From Pseudomonas sp. BGI-2 (GTDB lineage: Bacteria; Pseudomonadota; Gammaproteobacteria; Pseudomonadales; Pseudomonadaceae), in NCBI RefSeq assembly GCF_004310295.1, contig NZ_SISB01000030.1:1-64000 (forward strand): a DNA stretch of 64,000 bases. The letters run 5' to 3'. Under the pieces are notes generated by a model. It was not told where the DNA came from, did no database searches, and saw only the letters and a program-made list of their open reading frames with translations. This document shows positions 8,724-17,402 of this stretch, one piece after another. Both the position numbers and the translations under genes were made by a program. Every line of letters begins with the position of its first letter. The stretch's first letter is position 1.

Positions 8724-8753
8724 AAAGTTGGAGCATAAAACTGCTCCAACTTT
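8724..8753 (+). terminator. Rho-independent terminator after the 138-residue orphan
   Basis: A perfect 11-bp stem, AAAGTTGGAGC/GCTCCAACTTT, closes an 8-base loop and is followed by a short T-containing tail. It lies about 50 bases beyond the orphan gene. Being symmetric, it may also stop transcription of the convergent chemoreceptor gene. Confidence 0.8.
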
Positions 8754-8779
8754 ATTGCCTCTGCTTCGACTCATACGTC

Positions 8780-10405
8780 TCAAATAACGAAACGCGCCAC
8801 CATCGCATTCAAATCTACCGCTAGGCGCGACAGTTCATGCGTTGCGGCGCTGGTCTGATTGGCACCGGCCGCGGACTGGGTGGCGAGGTCGCGGATGTTC
8901 ACCAGATTTCGGTCGACTTCACGGGACACCTGGGCCTGTTCTTCCGACGCGCTGGCGATCACCAGGTTGCGTTCGTTGATCAAGTGAATCGACTGCGTGA
9001 TTTGCTCCAGCGCCACACCGGCGGCGCGAGCCATCTCCAGCGTGCTTTGGGTGCGTTGATTGCTTTGCTGCATCGACGAGACGGCTTCGCCCGTGCCGTT
9101 CTGGATGCCGGCTACCATTTTTTCGATTTCCTGGGTCGATTGCGCGGTGCGATGGGCCAAGGCCCGGACTTCGTCCGCGACCACGGCAAAACCCCGTCCC
9201 GCTTCACCGGCACGGGCCGCTTCAATCGCAGCGTTGAGGGCCAGCAGGTTGGTTTGCTCGGCGATGGCGCGGATCACGTCCAGCACTTTGCCGATGTCGC
9301 GACCCTGAGCGGCCAGGCCTTCGATCATCAACGAGGTGTTTTGCACGTCGTGGGTCATGGTCTGGATCGCATCGACGGTTTCCACCACACGGTCGCGGCC
9401 TTCGCGCGCGGCCTGGGTCGACTGGTTCGAGGCTTCGGAGGTCGACACGGCGTTGCGAGCGACCTCTTCCACGGCGGCGGTCATTTCGTTGACCGCTGTT
9501 GCGGCCTGTTCGATTTCGTTGTTCTGTTGTTGCAAGCCGCGAGACGCTTCCTGAGTCACGGTACTCAACTCTTCAGCCGCGGCACCCAGTTGCGTCGCGG
9601 AGCCGGCGATCTGTTCGATGGTTTTGCGCAGGTTGGCCTGCATGACGGACAAGGCGCCGAGCAAACGGGCCGGTTCATCCTTGCCGTCGATCTCGATGGC
9701 TTTGCTCAGGTTACCGCCGGCGATGGTTTCGGCGGCCTGCACGGCGCGATTGAGCGGCGTGACGATGCTGCGGGTCAACAGCCAGGCCAGCAGCACGGTC
9801 ATGAGCGACGCCACCACCGACACCGCAATGATTCCGTTCACGGCGCTGTTGTAGTTTTCTTCAGCGATAACACCGGCAGCCTTCGCCCCGTCAGTGTTGT
9901 AGGCCACCAGTTTATTGAGCTGTTCGCCCATCAGGTCGGTGCCTTCCTTGATCCGCGTGTTGATCAAGGTGCGCATCTCATCCACCTTGTTCTGGCGCGA
10001 CAGGTCCATCATCTCGCGCTGCGCTTGCATGTATGTGTCCATCGTTGCGCTGAACACTTTATATAGCGCGGCTTCGTCCGGGACCGCCGGCAACTCGGCA
10101 TAGCTGGCCTGTGCCTTGCGCGCCTTGTCGGTGAGCACGCCAATCCGGGTTTCAGCCTCCTGCAAACTGGCCGGCTCGCGGTTAACCAGAATCCGGAACG
10201 ACAAAATGCGCATGCGCAGGATATTTTCGGTGACATTACCCAGGAAGGCGACGCTGGGCAGTTGGGTGCTGCCCATATCGACCGAGGCCTGGCGGATGAT
10301 CGACATGCGACTCACCGCAAACACACCCAGCACGATGACGAGCAAGGCAATGAAGGCAAAACCCAGGAAAGCTCGAGGCGCGATATTCAGTTTACGCAGG
10401 GACAT
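8780..10405 (-). CDS. Methyl-accepting chemotaxis protein, four-helix-bundle sensor type
   Basis: 541 residues from the ATG at 10405. The order is a membrane helix (about 11-31), a periplasmic helical sensor of about 155 residues (4HB type; QLPSVAFLGN, EAETRIGVLTDKA), a second membrane helix (about 188-211), HAMP and the long cytoplasmic signalling coiled coil. The CheA/CheW-binding hairpin tip (EQTNLLALNAAIEAARAG) lies near residue 375. The C-terminus DLNAMVARFVI is common in Pseudomonas receptors and lacks a CheR pentapeptide. The long upstream extension of the open frame overlaps a repeat and is not coding. The ligand cannot be inferred. No chemotaxis genes are nearby, as is usual for orphan receptors. 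Confidence 0.9.
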   Translation of the reverse strand: MSLRKLNIAPRAFLGFAFIALLVIVLGVFAVSRMSIIRQASVDMGSTQLPSVAFLGNVTENILRMRILSFRILVNREPASLQEAETRIGVLTDKARKAQASYAELPAVPDEAALYKVFSATMDTYMQAQREMMDLSRQNKVDEMRTLINTRIKEGTDLMGEQLNKLVAYNTDGAKAAGVIAEENYNSAVNGIIAVSVVASLMTVLLAWLLTRSIVTPLNRAVQAAETIAGGNLSKAIEIDGKDEPARLLGALSVMQANLRKTIEQIAGSATQLGAAAEELSTVTQEASRGLQQQNNEIEQAATAVNEMTAAVEEVARNAVSTSEASNQSTQAAREGRDRVVETVDAIQTMTHDVQNTSLMIEGLAAQGRDIGKVLDVIRAIAEQTNLLALNAAIEAARAGEAGRGFAVVADEVRALAHRTAQSTQEIEKMVAGIQNGTGEAVSSMQQSNQRTQSTLEMARAAGVALEQITQSIHLINERNLVIASASEEQAQVSREVDRNLVNIRDLATQSAAGANQTSAATHELSRLAVDLNAMVARFVI

Positions 10406-10771
10406 AGGATGGTACTCGGGAGATTGAGGCGGCGAGCGTCCTTGCGGGGATTGCTGAGTGGCGGGCGTTGGCACGCGCGGGGTCAGCCGGGCGCCACTGT
10501 TGTAATAGGTTTGTGTGCGCCTATTGGGTGTATCGGCTGGGGATGAGGTTTTTCGCGGGGAATTGAGAAAAATATTTTGCGGCGTTGAAAGTGTTTCAAT
10601 GCTGAAACACAAATCCCTGTAGCAACTGCCGAGGCTGCGTTCGGCTGCGAAGCAGTCGTAAAACCAGACAACGCGGTCATTCAGGCAAACTGCGTACATC
10701 GGATTGGCGAGGACTTCGTCCTCGAACGCAGTCTCGCAGGCTCGGCAGCTGCTACAGGAATGGATTGAACT
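10406..10771. other. Intergenic gap with chemoreceptor promoter region and a repeat
   Basis: No convincing gene is present. The left part is the 5' region of the chemoreceptor, including an AT-rich tract around 10548-10580. The right part is occupied by the 10616-10759 inverted repeat that ends just before the glycerate kinase stop codon. Confidence 0.6.
10616..10759. repeat. GTAGCAGCTG-type inverted repeat
   Basis: The element begins CCTGTAGCAACTGCCGAGGCTGCG and ends in the near-complement CGCAGGCTCGGCAGCTGCTACAGG, enclosing smaller palindromes (GAGGACTTCGTCCTC). Related termini occur at 33113-33294 and 51288-51402, so it is a dispersed family in this genome. Confidence 0.75.
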
Positions 10772-11914
10772 TCAGGATTTGCGAGCAGCGATCCGCCAAA
10801 CCCGTGCGATATCACTGGCACGGTCTTGCAACAACCGCGGCGCCTCGGCACAAGCCTGTTCCAGGGTCATCGGGCCACTGGCTAACGCAAACGCCGCATC
10901 GATGCCATGCGCATACAAATCCTGATACCCCTCGCCCAAGGTCCCCGCGATCACAATCACCGGCACACCCTGCTCTCGGGCGATACGCGCCACGCCAAAC
11001 GGCGTCTTGCCGCGCAAGGTCTGCGCGTCGAAACGCCCTTCACCGGTGATCACCAAGTCGGCGCCCTTTACCGCGTCAGCCAGCCCGACCAACTCGGCGA
11101 CGACTTCCACGCCCGCCTGAAACTGCGCACCAAGAAACGCCTTGGCCGCAAACCCCAGACCACCCGCCGCGCCGCTGCCCGGTTCTTCCTTGACGTCTTT
11201 ACCCAGCGCCTGTGCGCACAGCCCGGCGAAGTGTCCAAGGGCAGCATCCAACTGCTGAACCTGCTCGGGCGATGCACCTTTCTGCGGACCGAAAATCGCT
11301 GAAGCACCGTGAGGACCGCACAGGGGATTGTTGACGTCGGCCGCGATGTCGACGCGCACGTTGGCCAGGCGCGGATCGATTTCACTCAGATCGATTTGCG
11401 CCAGTTGTGCCAACGCCAAACCGCCCGGTGCCAATGTTTGTCCTCGGGCGTCCAGCAGCTTCACGCCCAGCGCCTGCATCGCCCCGGCGCCGCCGTCGTT
11501 GGTGGCGCTGCCGCCAATGGCCAGAATCACCCGTTGCGCCCCGGCATCCAGCGCCGCACGAATCAGCTCGCCGGTGCCGAACGTGCTGCTGACGCACGCA
11601 TCGCGTTGCCCCGACGGAACCAATTGCAGGCCGTTGGCTTCGGCCATTTCGATGATCGCGGTGTGGGTTTGCGGCAACCAGCCCCAGGCGGCATCGACGG
11701 TCACGCCGAGCGGTCCGCGAACACGGGTCTTGCGCAACTCACCTTCGCACGCCGCCAGAATCGACTCGACCGTGCCTTCGCCGCCGTCGGCCATCGGGCA
11801 TTTGACCAGTTGCGCATCGGGCCAGACCTGCGCCAGGCCGAGGGCGATGGCGTCGGCCACACCCTGGGCACTCAGGCTGTCCTTGAACGAATCGGGGGCG
11901 ATGACGATTTTCAT
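10772..11914 (-). CDS. garK: Glycerate kinase (GarK/GlxK family)
   Basis: 380 residues, cytoplasmic, phosphorylating D-glycerate (2-phosphoglycerate is the usual product in this family). Family landmarks are the start MKIVIAPDSFKDSLSA, CPMADGGEGTVES, a glycine-rich GGSATNDGGAGAMQALG, and TGEGRFDAQTLRGKTPFGVA. Length matches the usual ~380. The ATG at 11914 has GGAG six bases upstream, so the longer open frame is rejected. Its neighbours are a CdaR-type regulator and an MFS permease of the sugar-acid type, consistent with catabolism of glycerate, glucarate or galactarate. The gene is separated from cdaR by a REP doublet. Confidence 0.9.
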   Translation of the reverse strand: MKIVIAPDSFKDSLSAQGVADAIALGLAQVWPDAQLVKCPMADGGEGTVESILAACEGELRKTRVRGPLGVTVDAAWGWLPQTHTAIIEMAEANGLQLVPSGQRDACVSSTFGTGELIRAALDAGAQRVILAIGGSATNDGGAGAMQALGVKLLDARGQTLAPGGLALAQLAQIDLSEIDPRLANVRVDIAADVNNPLCGPHGASAIFGPQKGASPEQVQQLDAALGHFAGLCAQALGKDVKEEPGSGAAGGLGFAAKAFLGAQFQAGVEVVAELVGLADAVKGADLVITGEGRFDAQTLRGKTPFGVARIAREQGVPVIVIAGTLGEGYQDLYAHGIDAAFALASGPMTLEQACAEAPRLLQDRASDIARVWRIAARKS

Positions 11915-12047
11915 GCGAATTCTCCAGTTCCAATGCGTTCCATGCTGCCAGCAGCCCCGAACAATAACGCCGGTCCGCTGCACAAGCGCGGGTGGCGTTT
12001 ATTGTTCATTTCCACAAATCCGGGTTTGATGGTGATTGGGCTGGCCT

Positions 12048-12116
12048 CTTCGCGGGCAAGCCTCGCTCCTACAGGGGGAGGCGGCGCTCTTGTAGGAGCG
12101 AGGCTTGTCCGCGAAG
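12048..12116. repeat. REP doublet (REPIN-like)
   Basis: Inverted copies of the GCGGGCAAGCCTCGCTCC palindrome face each other across about 20 bases between cdaR and garK, both on the minus strand. It probably limits read-through from cdaR into garK or protects an mRNA end. Confidence 0.85.
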
Positions 12117-12139
12117 GCGTCCTTACAATCGCCACCTCT

Positions 12140-13252
12140 CTAATCAGTTTGCGGCAGAAGCTGAACGCCAAGATACAGCGCAAGCATGCCATCCAGTTTC
12201 AACGGATCAACCCCACTCAACTCGGCAATCCGCTCCATCCGGTAGCGCAAACTGTTGCGATGAATCCCCAACGCATCGGCACACGCCTGGCTCTGCCCGT
12301 CGTGTTCGCACCAACTGCGCAAGGTCGCCAGCAGTTGGCCGTTGCCGTCCTTGGCGATGACTTTGCGCAGTGGCTTGAGCAGCTCATCCAGCGCGTCGTC
12401 ATTGCGATGCCGCCACAGCATCACCGGCAGCCGATAACGGTGGAGCGTCAGCAAGCGCGAACGCGGCAACACATCGCGCCCATAGGCCAGCAAGTCGCCG
12501 ACCCGTCGATAGCAACGACGCAACCCAGACAACCCATCTGCCTGCCCGCCCACGGCAATGCGCAAAATGTTCCAGCCCAGACCGTCGAGCTTCTCCAGCA
12601 GCCGATCATTCTCGATCGCCTGACTTGCCGGCCGGCACCACAGCAACGACGACTTCGCCGAACTCACGCACCAACTGTCCGGGTAACGCGAAGTCAGCCA
12701 GGCACTGAGCGCATCCACCGTCTGCCCGGGACCGTGCTCCCCACCCAATTCGAACAGATAAGGCACCCGCGTCATTTGCGGTTTCAGGCCCAACTGCTGC
12801 GCTTCGTCCAGCAAGCGAGGCGAATCACCCGCCTCGCTCAGCAGCAACGCCAACAGATCATCGCAACGCTGCCGGCGCCATTGCTGCTCGGCCTGCTGAT
12901 TGCGCTGGCCCACCAGCATCTCGGCGGTCATCCGCACCAGCTCCGCATAGGTGCGCAATTGCTCGGGCTCTCCGGTAATCCCCAGCACGCCGATCAAGCG
13001 CTGATCGAGCAGCAGCGGCAAGTTGATCCCCGGCTGCACGCCTTTCAGATGAATCGCGGTTTGCGCGTCGATTTCCACCACCCGCCCGTTGGCCAGCACC
13101 AATTGCGCGCCTTCATGGCGGGTGTTGATCCGCTCCGGCTCGCCGCTGCCGAGGATCAATCCCTGGCTGTCCATGACGTTGACGTTGTACGGCAGGATGG
13201 CCATCGCCCGGTCGACGATGTCCTGGGCCAGGTCGTGATCGAGTTCGAACAT
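12140..13252 (-). CDS. cdaR: Sugar-diacid utilisation regulator, CdaR family
   Basis: 370 residues. The N-terminal ~135 residues are the sugar-diacid recognition domain (DLAQDIVDRAM, GVLGITGEPEQLRTYAELVRMTAE). The C-terminus has the PucR/CdaR-type helix-turn-helix (SQACADALGIHRNSLRYRMERI, about 320-345). CdaR in E. coli activates glucarate, galactarate and glycerate genes. It is divergent from the MFS gene at 13423 and upstream of garK, so both are likely targets. AAGGA lies at the right distance before the ATG at 13252. I see no frameshift or missing domain. Confidence 0.88.
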   Translation of the reverse strand: MFELDHDLAQDIVDRAMAILPYNVNVMDSQGLILGSGEPERINTRHEGAQLVLANGRVVEIDAQTAIHLKGVQPGINLPLLLDQRLIGVLGITGEPEQLRTYAELVRMTAEMLVGQRNQQAEQQWRRQRCDDLLALLLSEAGDSPRLLDEAQQLGLKPQMTRVPYLFELGGEHGPGQTVDALSAWLTSRYPDSWCVSSAKSSLLWCRPASQAIENDRLLEKLDGLGWNILRIAVGGQADGLSGLRRCYRRVGDLLAYGRDVLPRSRLLTLHRYRLPVMLWRHRNDDALDELLKPLRKVIAKDGNGQLLATLRSWCEHDGQSQACADALGIHRNSLRYRMERIAELSGVDPLKLDGMLALYLGVQLLPQTD

Positions 13253-13422
13253 ATCGGAATCCTTGGAAGCGTGATGGGTCGTGGTTGTTCACCCGCACAG
13301 GGCTGGGTTGCAAACCCTGTGCTCAGGCACAAAGACAGCCACCCCGAGGGTGGCCGAGACTCTCTGGGCGATCAACGTTACCCTGCGCATCGCAAAAAAT
13401 CATAATAAAGAGAGAGCCCGCC

Positions 13423-14733
13423 ATGTCACAGAGCGCCGCCGCTACCCAGGCCATCGTTGACGACAAAAACGCCGTCTATAAACGCATTACGCTGCGTTTG
13501 ATCCCCTTCATTTTCATCTGCTACCTGTTCAACTACCTCGACCGGGTCAACGTTGGATTCGCCAAGCTGCAGATGCTCGACGCACTGAAATTCAGCGAAA
13601 CCGTGTACGGCCTCGGGGCCGGGATCTTCTTTATCGGCTACGTGCTGTGCGGCGTGCCGAGCAACCTGGCCCTGACCAAATTCGGCCCACGGCGCTGGAT
13701 TGCGCTGATGATGATCGTCTGGGGCACGCTCTCGACCTGCCTGCTGTTCGTCACCACCCCGACCGAGTTCTACACCTTGCGCCTGTTCACCGGCGCGGCC
13801 GAAGCCGGGTTCTTCCCGGGCGTGGTGCTCTACCTCTCGCAGTGGTTCCCGACCTTCCGCCGTGGCCGCATCATGGCGCTGTTCATGTCGGCGATCCCGG
13901 TGTCCGGCCTGCTCGGCAGCCCGTTCTCCGGCTGGATTCTCAACCACTTCGCCGCCGGCCAAGGCGGTTTGGCGGGCTGGCAGTGGATGTTCCTGCTGCA
14001 AGGCATTCCGACCGTGATCCTCGGCGCCCTCGCCTACTTCCTGCTGAGCGACAGTTACGCCAATGCCAAGTGGCTCACCCCTTTCGAGCGTTCGGTGCTG
14101 GAAGCCGACCACGCTGAAGACCTGGCCAACAAACCGAAAACCACCACCGACTCGCTGCTGGACGTGTTCAAGAACCCAGCGATCTGGGCGTTCGGTTTGA
14201 TCTACTTCTGCATCCAGAGCGGCGTCTACGCGATCAACTTCTGGCTGCCGTCGATCATCAAGAACCTGGGCTTCAGCGATAACCTGGTGATCGGCTGGTT
14301 GAGTGCGATTCCGTACCTGCTGGCGGCGTTGTTCATGTTGATGGTCGGTCGCTCGGCAGACTTGCGCAAAGAACGTCGCTGGCACTTGGTGGTGCCGATG
14401 CTGATGGGCGCGGTCGGTCTGCTGATCGCCGTGAACTTTGCCACCACGCCGGCCATTGCAATCCTCGGCCTGACCATCGCCACCATGGGCGCCCTCACCG
14501 GCCTGCCGATGTTTTGGCCAGTGCCGACGGCGCTGTTGAGTGCGGGTGCGGCGGCGGGTGGTTTGGCATTGATCAACTCCATGGGGCAGATGGCGGGATT
14601 CCTGAGCCCGTACCTGGTGGGTTGGGTCAAGGACAGCACCGGGTCGACCGATGCAGCGCTTTATCTGCTGGCGGGGGTGATTGTTTGCGGAAGCTTGCTG
14701 GCGTTGCGCATGACGCGGACGTTGCGGGTGTAA
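13423..14733 (+). CDS. MFS transporter of the anion:cation symporter type (probable sugar-acid permease)
   Basis: 436 residues with 12 predicted membrane segments. It shows the ACS-family N-terminus (RLIPFIFICYLFNYLDRVNVGFA), the segment 4 to 5 region GAAEAGFFPGVVLYLSQWFP and the central loop of about 40 polar residues. The ATG at 13423 follows AAAGAGAGAG; the upstream extension of the frame crosses the promoter gap and is not used. Divergence from cdaR and linkage to garK suggest uptake of glucarate, galactarate, glycerate or tartrate; the sequence alone does not decide. A hairpin terminator is at 14854. Confidence 0.85.
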   Translation: MSQSAAATQAIVDDKNAVYKRITLRLIPFIFICYLFNYLDRVNVGFAKLQMLDALKFSETVYGLGAGIFFIGYVLCGVPSNLALTKFGPRRWIALMMIVWGTLSTCLLFVTTPTEFYTLRLFTGAAEAGFFPGVVLYLSQWFPTFRRGRIMALFMSAIPVSGLLGSPFSGWILNHFAAGQGGLAGWQWMFLLQGIPTVILGALAYFLLSDSYANAKWLTPFERSVLEADHAEDLANKPKTTTDSLLDVFKNPAIWAFGLIYFCIQSGVYAINFWLPSIIKNLGFSDNLVIGWLSAIPYLLAALFMLMVGRSADLRKERRWHLVVPMLMGAVGLLIAVNFATTPAIAILGLTIATMGALTGLPMFWPVPTALLSAGAAAGGLALINSMGQMAGFLSPYLVGWVKDSTGSTDAALYLLAGVIVCGSLLALRMTRTLRV

Positions 14734-14735
14734 TC

Positions 14736-14846
14736 ATCGTTCCCCCGCGCAGCAAAGGAATACAGCCCGGGAAGCTCCGCGTCCCTTTCCTGAGCTGAAA
14801 CGCGGAGCGTCCCTAGAAGCATTTCTTTGCTGCCCGTGGGAACGAT
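14736..14846. repeat. ATCGTTCCC...GGGAACGAT inverted repeat element
   Basis: The left arm reads ATCGTTCCCCCGCGCAGCAA and the right arm is its imperfect complement ending GGGAACGAT, with an inner GCTCCGCGTCC/GGAGCGTCC pair. It starts three bases after the MFS stop codon. Such long-armed palindromes are characteristic dispersed repeats of fluorescent pseudomonads. Confidence 0.7.
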
Positions 14847-14853
14847 CAACAAA

Positions 14854-14875
14854 AAACGGCCCTTTCAGGCCGTTT
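14854..14875 (+). terminator. Rho-independent terminator after the MFS gene
   Basis: Stem AAACGGCC/GGCCGTTT with a six-base loop, preceded by A residues and followed by CTCATTTTGC. The A-tract on one side and T-tract on the other make it potentially bidirectional. Confidence 0.75.
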
Positions 14876-14941
14876 CTCATTTTGCACTGTGGTCAGACAT
14901 CCTTTTGTGACCAGGCACACTTTTGTGATCATGCAAGCTTT

Positions 14942-15092
14942 TGTGGCGAGGGGGTTTACCCCCGTTGGGTTGCGAAGCGACCCCAAAACCATTCACCGCA
15001 TTTTTGTCAGTTAAACCGTGTAAACAGGTTTTACGACTGCTGCGCAGCCGAACGGGGCGGTGCGACGTTTCGCTAAACCCCCTCGCCACAGG
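14942..15092. repeat. GTGGCGAGGGG-type inverted repeat element
   Basis: It opens with TGTGGCGAGGGGGTTTACCC and closes with GGGTAAACCCCC-like sequence ending CTCGCCACAGG. Internal arms pair GGTTGCGAAGCGACC with TGCTGCGCAGCCGAAC. Related copies lie at 33134-33281 and 41572-41729. It fills most of the gap between the MFS gene and the DUF6124 gene; nothing else is seen there. Confidence 0.75.
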
Positions 15093-15117
15093 TCAGCGCA
15101 CTCTTAACAAATCTGCG

Positions 15118-15480
15118 CTAACCCTGCGGACCAACGTTTTCCAGCACCCGGTTCGCCGCAATCTCCGCCACCATGATGCTGTTGGAAATACCCAAAAGCG
15201 CATAACGCGACTCCCCCTCCAAATGATCCACCAACTGATGAACCATCACATCGACCGAGGCCAACGTCTCGACCAGATAAACCGCCAGGGTCTCGGTCGT
15301 GGCATCCGGGTCCACGGAAAACAGGGTGCTGCGGGTGCGCGGGGTGGCTTTGATGTCGGCGTTCGACGGGAAGTGGAAATCGAGCGCTCGCTCGGCGGCT
15401 TCGTTGAGTTTTTTGGAATCGGCGGTTTCGTACGGGGAAACGTCGTCCGCTTCTGGTGGGTTGGGTGTTGGTTTGAACAT
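15118..15480 (-). CDS. DUF6124 family protein
   Basis: 120 residues, soluble. The start MFKPTPNPPE, the YETADSKKLNEAAERALD segment and a helical C-terminal half (LVETLASVDVMVHQLVDHLEGESR, then LGISNSIMVAEIAANRVL) match the small Pseudomonas proteins grouped as DUF6124, whose function is unknown. The ATG at 15480 has GGAG about nine bases upstream. The gene stands alone and is preceded by an unusually structured 150-base region, which may control it post-transcriptionally. The family name is from memory and not from a search. Confidence 0.75.
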   Translation of the reverse strand: MFKPTPNPPEADDVSPYETADSKKLNEAAERALDFHFPSNADIKATPRTRSTLFSVDPDATTETLAVYLVETLASVDVMVHQLVDHLEGESRYALLGISNSIMVAEIAANRVLENVGPQG

Positions 15481-15924
15481 AGATGAAACTCCAGATATTG
15501 AAAGTGGAGCCATCACCCTCGCTACCAGACGAAGGGTGGCGGCCATACGAAGGTTGGTAGACCGGTTATCTGGCAACCCGGCGCGCCCGAGGGCGCCCTA
15601 CGCATGGCCACCATATAAACAGAAGACGATAAAAATCCCCTGCCACTAGGTGCGCTATGCGCCGGATAACCGGGCTACCAAACCCGATCGCTGTTCTTCA
15701 GCGACGGGGAAACGATAGAGCCCAGGCCTAAGGCGCACAAGCCGGCGGATTCTGGCGCAGTCGTAGGCAACGGCGCAAGGATGTGTAGCCTGAGTACGTG
15801 TCTGAAGGTGTCCGTTAAACAGTGCTGTTTATGACTGTCACGCCTGCGCAGATAATTTCACTTTTCTGCGCACAGGCGTTCTGGTATTTGATTGAAACTT
15901 TCCCACCGGTAAAAGGATTTCGTC
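15481..15924. other. Divergent intergenic region between DUF6124 and aldo/keto reductase genes
   Basis: About 440 bases without a convincing gene. The left two thirds hold the structured inverted-repeat region described separately. The right third (15800-15920) contains GCGCAG...CTGCGC-type complementarity and the leader of the aldo/keto reductase gene. No clear sigma-70 promoter could be fixed by eye. Confidence 0.5.
15550..15685 (-). promoter_or_regulatory. Structured element upstream of the DUF6124 gene
   Basis: Two 25-base arms (15550-15574 and 15661-15685) are imperfect inverted repeats sharing GGTAG-CCGGTTATC-GGC. Between them are a GGCGC...GCGCC hairpin and an AT-rich stretch with a possible -10 element on the minus strand. 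A further small hairpin (CGCTGTTCTTCAGCG) lies at 15689. The element sits 70-200 bases before the start codon. It could be a leader RNA, a recombination-like palindrome or a dispersed repeat; I cannot distinguish these. Confidence 0.5.
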
Positions 15925-16938
15925 ATGAGCTATCGCACGCTGGGTCATTCGGGTTTACAGGTGTCGACCCTGACACTGGGCACCATGATGTTCGGCGAAC
16001 AGACCAGCACCGAAGATTCCCTGCGGATCATCGATAAGGCCTGGGACCAGGGCATCAATTTCATCGACACGGCGGACGTCTACACCGCCGGCCGTTCCGA
16101 AGAGATCGTCGGTGAAGCGATTGCCGGCAACCGCCATGAATGGGTACTGGCGACCAAAGTCGGTTTCGGCCCGGTGGACGGTGTGCCGAACCGCAGCGGA
16201 TTGAGCCGCAAGCATATCTTCAATGGCCTCGACGCCAGCCTGACGCGTTTGGGCACTGACTATCTCGACATCTATTACCTGCACCGCGAAGACCACAACA
16301 CGCCGCTGGAAGTGACCGTGTCGGCGATTGGCGACCTGATTCGCCAGGGCAAGATTCGTTATTGGGGGTTGTCCAATTACCGTGGCTGGCGGATTGCCGA
16401 GGTGATTCGCGTGGCCGATCAACTGGGCGTCGACCGGCCGGTGATCAGTCAGCCGCTGTACAACATCGTCAACCGTCAGGCCGAGACCGAGCAGATCACC
16501 GCCGCGCAAAACTACGGGTTGGGCGTGGTGCCTTACAGTCCGCTGGCTCGCGGTGTGCTGAGCGGCAAGTACGCACCCGACGTGAAACCGGACGCCAACA
16601 GCCGCGCCGGTCGAGCTGACAAACGCATTCTGGAAACCGAGTGGCGGGTGGAGTCGTTGCGTATTGCCCAGCAGATTCAGCGGTACACGCAAGAGCGTGG
16701 TGTGGGCATTGTTGAATTCGCGATTGCCTGGGTGCTGAACAATGGCGCCGTGACGTCGGCGATTGTCGGGCCGCGTACCGAGGAACAGTGGGATGCGTAC
16801 ACCAAGGCGCAGGCGGTGAAGATTACGGCTGAAGATGAGGCGTTCATTGATTCGCTGGTCACGCCGGGGCATTCCTCGACGCCAGGGTTCAATGATGTGA
16901 GTCATTTTGTGTTAGGGCGTAAACCGCGTACGGCATGA
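15925..16938 (+). CDS. Aldo/keto reductase
   Basis: 337 residues, a (beta/alpha)8 NADPH-dependent oxidoreductase. The catalytic tetrad is visible as D48 and Y53 (FIDTADVYTAGRSEE), K78 (VLATKVG) and H120 (YLDIYYLHRED). The C-terminal cofactor region reads TSAIVGPRTEEQW. It resembles the AKR11/AKR12 type (YajO/IolS-like) proteins that reduce small aldehydes and ketones. The physiological substrate is unknown, and it is a single-gene unit with AAAAGGA before the ATG. A degenerate REP-like palindrome follows. Confidence 0.88.
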   Translation: MSYRTLGHSGLQVSTLTLGTMMFGEQTSTEDSLRIIDKAWDQGINFIDTADVYTAGRSEEIVGEAIAGNRHEWVLATKVGFGPVDGVPNRSGLSRKHIFNGLDASLTRLGTDYLDIYYLHREDHNTPLEVTVSAIGDLIRQGKIRYWGLSNYRGWRIAEVIRVADQLGVDRPVISQPLYNIVNRQAETEQITAAQNYGLGVVPYSPLARGVLSGKYAPDVKPDANSRAGRADKRILETEWRVESLRIAQQIQRYTQERGVGIVEFAIAWVLNNGAVTSAIVGPRTEEQWDAYTKAQAVKITAEDEAFIDSLVTPGHSSTPGFNDVSHFVLGRKPRTA

Positions 16939-16944
16939 GCATTT

Positions 16945-17010
16945 TCGCTAGCGGGCTCGCACGCTGGATCTGTGTCATTTACACATCCCTGCGGCGGCGA
17001 GCCCACTTGC
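16945..17010. repeat. Degenerate REP-like palindrome
   Basis: TTCGCTAGCGGGCTCGC and its inverted counterpart GGCGAGCCCACTTGCGAAG flank a central ATGTGTA-like segment containing GTGTCATTTACAC. It lies directly behind the aldo/keto reductase gene and is a diverged relative of the REP doublets elsewhere in the window. Confidence 0.6.
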
Positions 17011-17129
17011 GAAGTCATCAGCCGTAATGACCAGGTAGAACCGGAATCAATAAACGCTGGTCAGCAGAACCTGACTCAGGACTGAATTAAGACTAAACTC
17101 GGTCCTATTCAATCCAGCGAGGCTCACCC

Positions 17130-17402
17130 ATGAAGCTTTCATCTCAAATCAAGCCGATCAGTTACCTGAAAAGCCACACTGCTGAAATCGTCAAAGCACT
17201 CACAGAGAGCCGCGAGCCCTTGGTAATCACCCAAAACGGTGAAGCGAAGCTTGTGGTCATGGACGTAAAAAGTTTCGAAGAGCAGGAAGACACCATGGCC
17301 TTGCTTAAGCTCTTGGCGATGGGAAATCGTGAGGTAGAAGACGGCAAGTTTCGCGATGCCGAAGATGTCTTTGCAGACCTGGACAGGGCTGACCATCAAT
17401 GA
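17130..17402 (+). CDS. Type II antitoxin, Phd/YefM-like
   Basis: 90 residues. The N-terminus (MKLSSQIKPISYLKSHTAEIVKAL...EPLVITQNGEAKLVV) is the DNA-binding Phd/YefM fold, and the acidic C-terminus (REVEDGKFRDAEDVFADLD) is the expected toxin-wrapping tail. It precedes and overlaps a ParE/RelE-like toxin gene by ATGA, the standard arrangement. The pair probably represses its own promoter in the 190-base gap upstream. No phage or plasmid genes adjoin it. Confidence 0.85.
   Translation: MKLSSQIKPISYLKSHTAEIVKALTESREPLVITQNGEAKLVVMDVKSFEEQEDTMALLKLLAMGNREVEDGKFRDAEDVFADLDRADHQ

Noticed and set aside
11309..13405. 698-codon plus-strand open frame opposite garK and cdaR
   Set aside because: It is the antisense shadow of two well-supported minus-strand genes in high-GC DNA, with Q/H/R-rich low-complexity composition and no family resemblance.
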